A stretch of DNA of 14,703 bases from Dinochytrium kinnereticum (taxonomy: Eukaryota > Chytridiomycota > Chytridiomycetes > Chytridiales > Chytridiaceae). Position 1 is the first letter of the stretch. Each line of letters starts with the position of its first letter. Location: contig JADGJT010000278.1 of NCBI GenBank assembly GCA_027604005.1, positions 1 to 14,703 on the forward strand, given 5' to 3'. Of the stretch, positions 1 through 8,734 are shown piece by piece. Under the pieces are notes generated by a model. The model had not been told where the DNA came from. It was given only the letters and a program-made list of their open reading frames with translations, and made no database searches. The position numbers were made by a program, and so were the translations under genes.

Positions 1-17
1 GCCTTGAATCGTCGACT

Positions 18-1888
18 ATGCCACCACAGGCTGTGAGGGTGGAGGAGATGGAAAGAACGAGGTCGAGAGGTGCAGGGGCGAAAAAAGCCACCAAAAAAAA
101 AGATGAGCTTCTTGCTCATGGTCAAGGAGAAATCTCTATTCAGGATGATGTGGCAGGTTTGGATACAAAGATTGCACTGCTTCTTCTCGCTTATAACTCC
201 ATGATGATGTTCAGACGAAGGGGCACCATCAGAAGCTGGGGATACTGGTGTTGATGTAGAGACAAGGGTGAAAGTGAAGCGTCAGAAGCGTGATGTCAAA
301 CCAACAACGGTTCGTAAGCGGAAGGCAGCTCAAGGTTTGGAATGATTGCCTCTGCTTTGTTCGTCGTCGTCTGTGTCGGATATGAAGTAAGACCTCAGAT
401 ACCATTTCGTAGAAGAAGACACGGATGGAGTTTTTCAAGGTTCTTCGACGCATGTGGCTAAAAGGCTGAGGAGGAGCACGACAGACGAGAAAAAGGACAA
501 GACTTCAGAGCAGGTCAAGCTCTCATTAGAGAAAACATCTATAATTAGTTGCCCACAAGGTACTTACACCTCCCCAACAAGCATGTTCAGATACCTACCT
601 AAGGCATCATGTCACCACCACAGATATAATCGATGACATATCAAAATACTTTGACCACCCACGCTACCTCTCACGCCTCAGCAGAACCTGCAAGACCCTC
701 AAACACCACACCGACCAAAGCCACATCTGGCGAAGCTTCGGAAACGGAATCACATCAAACCCCAACCCCAGATCACGAAAGCTAAGAACATGGAAGCAAG
801 TGGTGGGAAGAGAATGGAAAAAGATCTGTGAGAGCTGCTTTTGTGTCTTTCCGAAACGCGGAATGCTGCTTACATGTCGTCTTGACGAGGAGCTGATGGG
901 GAAGTGCTGTTCGCGTTGTTTTCTGGCAGGTTGGAATGAGTACAAGAGCACGGACCCCGAGCCCAAAGATGATAAGGAGTATGAGAAGGACAGAATGACC
1001 AAGTCGAGGGCTCTTGAAGAGTTTCAGCTGAAGGAGGCCCACTTGAAGTTTTTTACTCATGTGTAGGCCTAAAAAGCATTCCTTCATTTAACCAATATTT
1101 TGAAACAGTACACGCGAAAACCCTCACTACAGATACGGGGCGCCCATGTGTCTTTATGAAATCTCAGATCTTAGGCTGATGAGAGACTACGGTAAGAGCT
1201 CTCAAGTAAAGTTCATCGCCCTTTTAACAAGTTTCTATCAAGTCCATGGTGACCCTAAGAATGCAGAGACTGTCCACGCCGTTAAAGAGGCAATAAGGCA
1301 AAAACGCAACACACTCCGTCAAGAACGAATCAAGGGTCGACGCGACACCATGCAAGCCGCTTTACAAGAGAAAGGACTGACCCTACGAGATGATTCTGTC
1401 CTTTGCTCTCAGTACATTCGAAAAGGCCTGGGCGATCTTGGAGCGATAGTCAACATCATGGTCGAGATGGATTGGTGAGTAGCCTCTGATATCATTGCTT
1501 CAACTTAAATACTGACGGGACTGGCAGGTACTTTCGATGCACCGAGTATGAGACTCTCCGTATCATCCATGACTCTGACTACGAGGACTACGGTTACAGG
1601 CGTAGGAGAGACCATGTGGACTCGGAATACGGCAAGAGCCGCGCTTTGGAAGAGTGGTGCAAAGAACGCGTTTCCAAAGGGATCTTTACATTACCGAGGT
1701 TTGATCCTGATGGCCCAGACCGACCACCCAGAACTCTTTGGGGTAAGATCGAGGCTGTTCTCAAGCGTATGGAAAAAGCGAAAGGGAGGGTGGGTACGCG
1801 GGTGGGTAGGTCGTTGTCAGATGGAAAAGCGCGTGCGGAGACTTCAGGTGGTTTGGATTCCATGGAGAGAGACTCGATACTAATATAA
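18..1888 (+). CDS. F-box protein with basic N-terminus and cysteine cluster (tandem copy 1)
   Basis: F-box proteins recruit substrates to SCF ubiquitin ligases; the substrate here is unknown. I place six exons: 18-156, 215-334, 413-559, 624-1062, 1109-1474 and 1528-1888. They sum to 1572 nt, or 523 residues. The introns are 46-78 nt, and the last has a CTGAC branch site at 1512-1516. The protein starts with lysine/arginine-rich stretches (about 18-30 and 65-85) that could be nuclear localisation signals. A divergent F-box follows at about 133-172 (CPQDIIDDISKYF, then SRTCKTL). Next comes a cysteine cluster: C204, C207, C209, C220, C230, C231, C234. The region after about 280 has no family I recognise but matches the downstream gene (SRALEEWC, DRPPRTLWGKIE near the C-terminus). 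The frame stays open to the left edge, so the true start may lie further upstream. The intron at 335-412 is the least certain. Confidence 0.72.
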
Positions 1889-2422
1889 GATGTGACATTG
1901 GCTCCAGGCTCCGCAATGATTGACACGACACGTAAAGACAGCCAAAAAGATGCGAAACCGCTGATGGAGAAGGCACCACAATATTCTTCGTCGTCAACCC
2001 AGTTGGATTCAGTCGATCCTATGTCGAAACGGGTCTCTATGGAGGGCGCCACGTCTTTTGCATCACTTCATATCGACCAAGACGCGTCTTTCGGTCCGAT
2101 GCCACAGTTTCCCCCTGTGGCGTACTTCATCGTCGGATCTTGACAAACAACTCAATCAAGACGCTATTGTAGAATAAGCAACAGGTGGAAACATGCTACA
2201 ACCTCCCTCGCAAGTTCAGACCACACGCTCTAACAGCGTACGGTGGACAATCAACCATCCCAACAGAGTGGCCGATCGCAACCGCTGGCCCTAACCCCCC
2301 AAAACCCCATGCCATAATCCTTCCGTATCGCATATCCAACTCGCTGTCCGCAACTTTAATGGCTCAAATGCCAGTGCAATGTTTCCCAATCGTTTTCAAA
2401 AACGCGTCGTAAAAGCAATGGC
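1889..2422. other. Spacer between the two F-box genes
   Basis: This spacer holds the 3' end of the first F-box gene and the promoter of the second. Open frames on both strands here lack good starts, splice partners or recognisable protein features. I see no RNA gene or mobile element in it. A four-codon upstream frame, ATG at 2418 followed by TAA at 2430-2432, overlaps the first possible start of the next gene at 2423. Confidence 0.5.
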
Positions 2423-3442
2423 ATGGCAATAAAAATAAAAGTTTGTACAGACATGAAGGCTAAAATGAAGTCGCCACAACCCAACCGTCAAAGGCGTAAA
2501 AGCCTTCGCATAGTAGAGAAGCGGGAGGATGAGAAGCTCAAGCTCCTAGGCATCACAAGAAGACGCAGTCGTCGTATCATCGAGACGAAGCGGAAGGAGG
2601 AAGGTTAGATGTGTTGGGTGGAGGTTTTGCTTTCGCCGTGGCATGCCTTACTGACTCTTTTTTTCAGACATAGCAACATCTTCTCGTCATGCTGTTAAGG
2701 GACAAAAGAAGAGAACAGGTTCTTCACGGCGAATGAGGGTTATTCAGACTCCAAAGCTGGAAAACTTACCGGCAGGTGCGTGCATGGCATAAACCACTGT
2801 TTTGCGCTATCTCTAAACATCATTCTTTGTCAGAGGTATTGGAGGAGATTCTCCACCATTTGGATAGCAAGTACAACTTTAGCATGACATGCAAGAGGCT
2901 CAACGTGGCAGTCAAATCGTATGATGAGCGAGTAAGAATTCAACAGAACCGTAGAAAGTGTATCTTGGACAACGCGCTGAAAGAGCATGGACTTCAAAGC
3001 TGCCCGAGTTCAGAGATTTGCAACGACTACATCCGCTTTAACATGGGAAACGTTTCAGACATTGTTGAAGAATTGGTTGAGTTGATCTGGTTTGTCCACC
3101 GTATCAACTGGCCTGACTTTAACATGTATCAGGTTCTTACGGCGTGCCAAGTACTCCGAAGAAAGGTTTCAGTTATGCCACGTACTGCTCCCAAACAATT
3201 CAATAAGGGATGTCACAGTTGAGACCTTGATATTAGCCTGCGACACGTGCTTCCGCAATGCTTTCGTTACATGGCCTGACAACAGGAAAGGCACAAAACA
3301 CTCTATTTTGAGAAAGTGGTGCGAGGCTCGGGGCAGCAGGAAATCACCTAGACATGATCCGCCTAGCCTCGATCGACCTCCTGAGTCGCTGTGGGGGATG
3401 ATCGAGGAGATTCTGGCAGAATTGGGTGGCGCTTCAGTTTAA
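2423..3442 (+). CDS. F-box protein, short tandem paralogue (copy 2)
   Basis: This is probably an SCF substrate-recruiting subunit related to the gene just upstream. Four exons, 2423-2603, 2668-2775, 2834-3089 and 3133-3442, give 284 residues. Starts at 2453 and 2465 are equally possible and would give 274 or 270. The introns are 64, 58 and 43 nt, all ending in CAG, with a CTGAC branch site at 2651-2655. The F-box is clearer than in copy 1: LPAEVLEEILHHLD at about 94-107, with its E codon rebuilt across the second intron, then MTCKRLNVAVKS. A basic N-terminus (RQRRKSLR, RRRSRR) could be a nuclear localisation signal. After the F-box the protein goes straight into the C-terminal region shared with copy 1 (CNDYIRF, HSILRKWCEARG, DRPPESLWGMIEEIL). 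The cysteine cluster and the segment after it in copy 1 are missing. Confidence 0.75.
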
Positions 3443-3478
3443 ATTAGAAACCATGTTCGAATTCGGCGTTTCGCATGC

Positions 3479-3484
3479 AATAAA
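3479..3484 (+). terminator. AATAAA polyadenylation signal of F-box copy 2
   Basis: A consensus AATAAA lies 37 nt past the stop of the second F-box gene, in the 202-base gap before the convergent UTP21 stop. It is the only consensus signal I noticed in this gap on the plus strand. Confidence 0.5.
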
Positions 3485-3644
3485 GTCCAATTCCCGCATT
3501 TCAACAGAAGCTCTACTAAACAGCAGTACTTTTTTGTTATGCTGCCATTAAGAATTTAAAGAGATAACCTTATATCAGAAAGAATACGTTTATAAAAGAA
3601 CGATCCAATGGGCGGTTGAAAGGAGCCTGTGTAAGCCTTCGCTA

Positions 3645-6600
3645 TCACTCCCTTAAAAACTCCAACCCAGCAATAACAGTATGATACATGCTCTCAATCC
3701 CGTCCCAGCTCCTACCCAACCCAATTTCAAGCTCCCCAAGCATCTTCACCACATCTTCCTCCTCTCCAGAGGCAAGCAGCGAGTCACCGTGAAGCTACAT
3801 ATGAAAAAAGAAAAAAAAAACACGCATTAATACGTACATAAAAGATACAAAGCTGTAAGCAGATAAACAAACCTTTAAGACAACGTTTAGGTAAGCTTGA
3901 ACGAGATCGTAGTCTCGGTTTCCCTTGAGACACTGAGAGAGTACCCTAAGAAGAGTCTTAAGAAGTTCCGCATCCAAGAATCTAATCTCGAGCTCAAGTT
4001 TGGCAGGAGGGAGGTCAGACATAATCTTAAACACTTCTGGGGCTAATAAACCAAAGTATATTAGCATGGATCAGTCATAAAAGATAGTCCTAACCTTCAA
4101 GTCCATTTGAAAGAGCATCTTGGAATGGCGACGTGGCCGCAAAAAAGCCCAAACCCCTCTTGTCCTTTGGCTTCTCCTCCTTTACAGACGTCGCAGCATC
4201 CATCAAGAAGAATGGAGCAAGAGCAGGAGCCTTTGGTGGCTCTTTTGGCTTATTTCTCTTCTACAAACGAAAATATGAATAAAAGTCAAAGCAAAAAAGC
4301 TATCGATTCGCAAACAAACCTGAGAAGCTTCCTTGTCTAACAAAGCATGGAATCGAACCAAATCAACTGAAGCAAGCTGAATCAAGTCGGTATCATCAGA
4401 CGAAGCGTCAACAGGTTCGTGATCGTCGTCGTCGGACGTCAAAACACGGATAAACTCGACTTTCCTCGTGTCCTCTTCAAACCTCTCCTGGTCGTCTGCT
4501 GTCGGGATAAAGGGAAGATCAACATCGATGACCTCATTGCCGCGGCTGACGTTGACTTGAGAATACATGGACATATTTGTCCTTTGAAGAAATAAAAATG
4601 AAAGGGTTTAGGTAAGAGCCGTTTCTAAAAAAGAATTTCTACATACCACATGTAAACGCCGAGATGGTTGACGTGAGTGGTAGCTACAAAGTTTCCAGAC
4701 GGGGAAAAGGCCAGGCTAGTAGCGATATGTGACATCTTCCGCGTCTCGATGCAACTGCCTAGAGGAAGATCCCAAGTCCGAATAGTAGAATCCATAGACG
4801 TTGACACGAGCCATCGAGAGTCAGGGCTGAAAGCCTTTGAAGAGGGAAAGATGTCAAAAATAACCACTTCATCGACTGAACTAGTCGCTCACCAAGTCCA
4901 AAATCCTATTACGGTGTCCCCAAAACTCACGGATAACGGTAAATGTTTCCACATCGACGATACGAATCCCAAGGTCATCACAGGCAACTGCAATAACGTC
5001 GGAACCACGGTGGAATTCGATGCAAGAGATGGGGGAGGAGAGGTTGAGAGTGGAGAGAAGAGCGGCGGTTTTGACATCCCAGAACTATATAATAGAAAAT
5101 TAATTGACTGGATTACGGGCCTTATAGTCACCTTAAGACATCCCTCCAGCGACCCAGATACAAGTTTAAGGTTGTTCAGCGAAGATCCAAGCCCAACCAC
5201 CGCCTTCTTATGACCTACAAGAAAAAGGTATCTCAGTACCGTTTCCGACATAAAAGCACGCTCACCTAAGAAAGACCGTTGAAAGATTCCAGATTGCAGG
5301 TTAAACATATCTATCCTTCCTGATGCAGATCCAACAAATCCAAAGTTTCCACAATAGCTCACAAGGCAAACCTGGATACAAAAACCAACGAAGTGTAAAT
5401 ACCCAATATTCCCACAAAAAAATCAACACGGGCACAAACCTTTGCAAAAGACTTGTCCTTTGTAAACAAAAGATTCTTCCCGATCCTCCTTTTCTTTACA
5501 CTCCAGGTCCGAACACAGCTATCATTTGAGTGACATGTCACCGCGCTATCCCAAGTATTCTCCTTCGCTGAGTTACAGTCAAACGATACAATGGGGGTAA
5601 GCGACGGCTCGCTACTGCCAGATTTAAAGGTCGGGTTTGTTTTCGGGCCTAGCAAAGACTTTCCGTTAGAAAAGAAGAAAGTAAAAGTAAAGAGACGTGC
5701 CTGCTGAAAGGATGTGGCTCCTAGAATCATTAATTAGTGATAGATTACGGAACGTTCCGTCCGCGCTGGATGTGAAAACTGAGAGACCATCATCACTGAA
5801 TCTCACTCGAGAAGGAGGTTTGAAGTGTCCCTCTCGGCTCTTCCATAACCTTAAGCTCAAGAAATTCGTGTCCATTGCCCAAAGCTATCATCATTACAGT
5901 TTTAAAATAAAGACACCATGACGAAGGCCCACCTTAACAGCATTGTCTAACCCAGCCGTCAAGATAACCGACTGCCCAGGTAAAGCCAAACAAGTCGAAA
6001 CAGGTCCAGAATGAGCATCCTCAAGCTTGAAAGCCAGTTTCCTCTGATCCACATTCCAAGCGAAAAGCGATCCATCATTGCTAGAGGAAAGCAGCACGTG
6101 CTCTTTTTCCGGGTTGACTGTGAACGTCAACCCTGTGACCCTCCCACTCTGCAAAAAACTTTCAAGTATGGTGGACGTCCGAATGTTCATCAGGAAGATG
6201 GAGCCATTAGCGCATCCTATTGCGACAACGTCCAGAGCGAGCGTGTTGGACATGAAGGTAATGGGAGAGTCGAAAGAAGGGAACTGAAAGAGCATCTTTC
6301 TATTGCCTCTGTTAGAAAACAATACAGTCTCTCGCACCTTACTTTGTAAATATATTCCAAAGCTGCAGAGACCCATCCTGAGCCCCAACGAGAACCTTGT
6401 TGACATAAGCATTGGGGTGAAGAAGCTGATCAAATGTCGATTCCGATGAGATTGAAAGGTCTTCCTTGACCACTAGCATTTTCGAATCAGCTACGATTGA
6501 CTTACTACAAAAGTTACCTAGATCCGATGCATCCCAGACAATGATCCTTCCATCAACAAGCCCAACAAGAAGGTTTCCAAGAACATGAAGTGAAACAGAG

Positions 6601-7073
6601 CTGCATGCTTCCGTGAACAAACTCTCCTTGATCTTTATACCACAAAGTCAGTTGATGCGGGTAAAGGTTGCTAAATCCCACCTGCTTCCCCCTTTTAAAC
6701 AAAAAAACTCCAGTCTCACAAGCAACAAACGTCATCTCGCCATTCGTAGCCAGCGCCTTGATCTCACCAGGAGCATGTCCAGCTATCACAAGTTTCAAAT
6801 GGTCCGATAGCTACATCGATATTAAAAACATGCTAAAAAAAGGGCAGATGTCACATCGTAGACTTGAAAGCAGTGTCCAACGGCTGTTGTGCAGTAAAAG
6901 TGCGGGGGCATGGACGTCAAGGCCACCGGCACTCCCGAGGAGATGTAGCCCAACGCTCTGAATGACCTGTAGAGCATCGTGTGTGGTTGCCTCTCACTTT
7001 TTTTTTTCGAGGAATTGTCAGGTTCAGTAGGAACAACCTCTTCATCCCTCTTGCAACGAGGGGTAGACTGCAT
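3645..7073 (-). CDS. UTP21: UTP21/WDR36, U3 snoRNP WD40 protein of the UTP-B complex
   Basis: Utp21 (human WDR36) is a tandem WD40 beta-propeller protein of the UTP-B subcomplex. It acts in the nucleolus in the small-subunit processome, which cleaves pre-rRNA to give 18S rRNA. Fourteen exons: 7073-6855, 6810-6682, 6632-6343, 6299-5933, 5884-5701, 5648-5440, 5371-5266, 5214-5132, 5084-4893, 4834-4647, 4581-4320, 4260-4095, 4042-3873, 3794-3645. They sum to 2715 nt, 904 residues, close to the family length of about 900-940. Diagnostic stretches are RALGYISSGVP near the N-terminus, HCFQVYD at the end of exon 1, LALDVVAIG, GLDNAVKLW, YCGNFGFVGSASGRIDMFN, and LAFSPDSRWLVS with DSTIRTWDLP. The C-terminal Utp21 domain shows KRNKPKEPPKAP, LELEIRFLD and the final RDYDLVQAYLNVVLK-LHGD. 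Exon 5 joins exon 6 only through a GC-AG intron. The start is the first ATG in the long frame. Confidence 0.95.
5649..5700 (-). other. GC-AG intron in UTP21 (intron 5)
   Basis: Exon 5 ends ...TCA GCA G at 5701 and the next bases are GCACGT. The intron runs 52 nt with a CTAAC branch site and a TAG acceptor, and exon 6 resumes GC CCG AAA in frame. The nearby GT at 5696-5695 would put the following codons out of frame and soon reach a stop. No other GT near this boundary restores the frame. Confidence 0.75.
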
Positions 7074-7433
7074 TGCATTGTTAGAACCTTCTGTATGCCA
7101 GGCGCTTAGTTATGTATACTAACGAAGCGAAAGAGATTGAGGCTGTAATGGACCTGAATGTAATGTACAGGTCGAGAAGATTGCAAGAATCAACACCAAA
7201 TGTGATCAAACTGCAATCCCCATTTCCGCATCAACTCAACCTCAAGAATTCCCTTCCCACCTCGCGCCAGAATTATCACTTCGGCCCCTAGGCGCCGCTT
7301 CGAGCCTCCCAGGCCCAGCCCCACCATTAGACGAAGGGAATTCCTTGATGCGACGGGACAAGCTCACACAATGCTTAACGTTCAAGACGAACAATCTAAA
7401 TCAAGTCGCTAGGCCAGCAGCCTTGGACATTAT
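7074..7433. other. UTP21 promoter region and spacer
   Basis: This 360-base gap lies upstream of UTP21 and downstream of a possible membrane-protein gene, both on the minus strand. It contains a GC-rich block at about 7255-7325 that stands out from the AT-richer flanks. That block is bracketed by an imperfect inverted repeat. I see no coding frame in it. Confidence 0.5.
7243..7347. repeat. Imperfect inverted repeat around a GC-rich block
   Basis: The left arm at 7243-7256 reads CAAGAATTCCCTTC. The right arm at 7333-7347 reads GAAGGGAATTCCTTG, its reverse complement with one inserted base. The arms are 76 bases apart. The position fits the UTP21 promoter; function is unknown. Confidence 0.5.
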
Positions 7434-7802
7434 TCAAGGAGTTGTGATGACAGCGATGATGGCAATGTAGATGGCGTCGAGGATGATGGCAAGTGAGAAG
7501 GTGAGGCCGTCTTGGTAAAGAAAGAGAGATGTGCCGCTCTTAAAGGCGTATCCAGGGTCTTGCCTCCGAACAATGTTGACCAGGATGAAGATGTTGTAAA
7601 AAAAGAGGGGGTTTCTAAACGGAAGCCTAGTGGGGCAAGTCCTAGTTCCATCCTTGTTATCAAAGTAAAAAAACAGGTCATGGTACGTCTACGGAATAAC
7701 CGATGCAGAGCGATCGAAAGGCGTTGGTGACGAGATTGATCTGAAAATTCCTCGTCCGTCAAGGATGAGTTGAGTTGGTAGAGTGTTTACATAGGCCATC
7801 AT
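7434..7802 (-). CDS. Possible integral membrane protein, 3' part (incomplete or decaying)
   Basis: I do not recognise this protein. The minus strand reads as short exons: 7802-7791, 7740-7693 (or to 7687) and 7652-7434. Introns are 7741-7790 (GTAAAC...TTTCAG) and 7653-7692 (GTAGAC...AACAAG, 40 nt). The terminal exon has an uninterrupted 72-codon frame ending in TGA. It contains NPLFFYNIFILVNIVRRQ, a hydrophobic segment with a basic cap, then LYQDG and a second hydrophobic run (SLAIILDAIYIAIIAVI). This alternation resembles the end of a polytopic membrane protein. The middle exon adds INLVTNAFRSLC. The minimal model gives 92 residues from ATG at 7802. The frame stays open above that ATG, so more 5' exons may exist, but I could not build them. 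It may be a truncated relic. Confidence 0.4.
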
Positions 7803-8734
7803 GCCATTTCTAGAAGATTTTGCTAGGAAAGAAGAGGACGAGGACGGGAGAATGGAAAATGCATTCACCGGTTCTGCTGCGCATTAAAGCATAAGTATTC
7901 AAAAATGAGATACAGACGCAATCATTGGTGGCCTAGATATCCAAGCATCAAGGTCGTTACCGAGAGAGACTGCTCCAGTCAGTGAATTCAAACACGAGCG
8001 GATAATGCTCGCGTATCAATGGCAATGATCAAGTAGTTCGAACCTGGTTTTATTGTAAACATACAATCGTCAATGAGGAAATTTTGAGGGTTATTGGATG
8101 TGATATGCGAGGTAATGCTGTGGGAAATTGATGAGTGTGTTGGGATGTTGGGCGGTGATGAGCGATTTCCATAAACAAATGCTAAACAGCGAGCAGTTTG
8201 TTTTTTTTTAGGTAATAGGGCCTTGTAGTCTCGTGAGACTATAAATCTTAAGATGCGCTTAACATCAAGCAGTTGTAAACAGGGATGGATAATTAGAAGG
8301 AACCGAGCGTAAATAATGTATAGACATAACCGCGTCCATTCCAACTGATGCATTACACCAGAAAACTCCTAAACTTCCCATCCGATTTGATAAAAAAATT
8401 ATCCACGCCAGAATATTGCCAGTAAGACTTAATCATGGTGTTAATTGTTGAATAGTAGGATTAGATGCTGATGAAGCCGTTAGGACAAGTTAAAAGTAGC
8501 CAACCTCTCAGAGAAAAAGTTTTTTTAAAACCACAACTGTCTTAAAAAGAATTCTATATTTTCATAAGCTACATTCACCAAAAAGAACAAAAAAACAACA
8601 AAAACAACAACAAAAAAAAAAGACTATGTAAATCAACCATCGTCGCAAACCGAAAAAAACAAAGGGAAAAAATACGCATAAAACATTCGAATAAGTAAAA
8701 ACAGGATAAAAGTCAGCAACAAAAAGTGGTTCGC
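7803..8734. other. Long non-coding stretch before the repeat-protein gene
   Basis: This region has no gene I can support. The longest minus-strand frame, 7988-8353, reads through low-complexity DNA without recognisable protein features. It contains a 16-base inverted repeat at 8226-8241 (TAGTCTC, GT, GAGACTA) and a segment at about 8090-8160 that resembles the upstream region of the small membrane protein gene near 12010-12099. A very A-rich tract at about 8578-8625 is probably the T-rich 3' untranslated region of the minus-strand repeat-protein gene. Unrecognised 5' exons of the membrane protein could lie near 7850-8100. Confidence 0.4.
8090..8160. repeat. Diverged copy of the sequence near 12010-12099
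   Basis: The plus strand shares GTGATATG, then ATGCTGTGGGA, TTGATG and TGTGTTGGGATGT, in the same order and orientation as 12022-12092. About 31 of 35 bases match in the best part. The copy at 12010 has a few extra GATGCT-type units. Part of the match could reflect shared GATG/GTTG-rich composition. Confidence 0.45.

Noticed and set aside
1594..2052. A 152-residue minus-strand open frame antisense to the end of F-box copy 1
   Set aside because: It overlaps a well-supported exon, shows no recognisable motif and has no neighbouring exons.
7988..8353. A 121-residue minus-strand frame
   Set aside because: Much of it reads through low-complexity and duplicated non-coding sequence. No domain is visible and it could not be spliced to the downstream membrane-protein exons with convincing introns; 26-28-nt introns would be needed.
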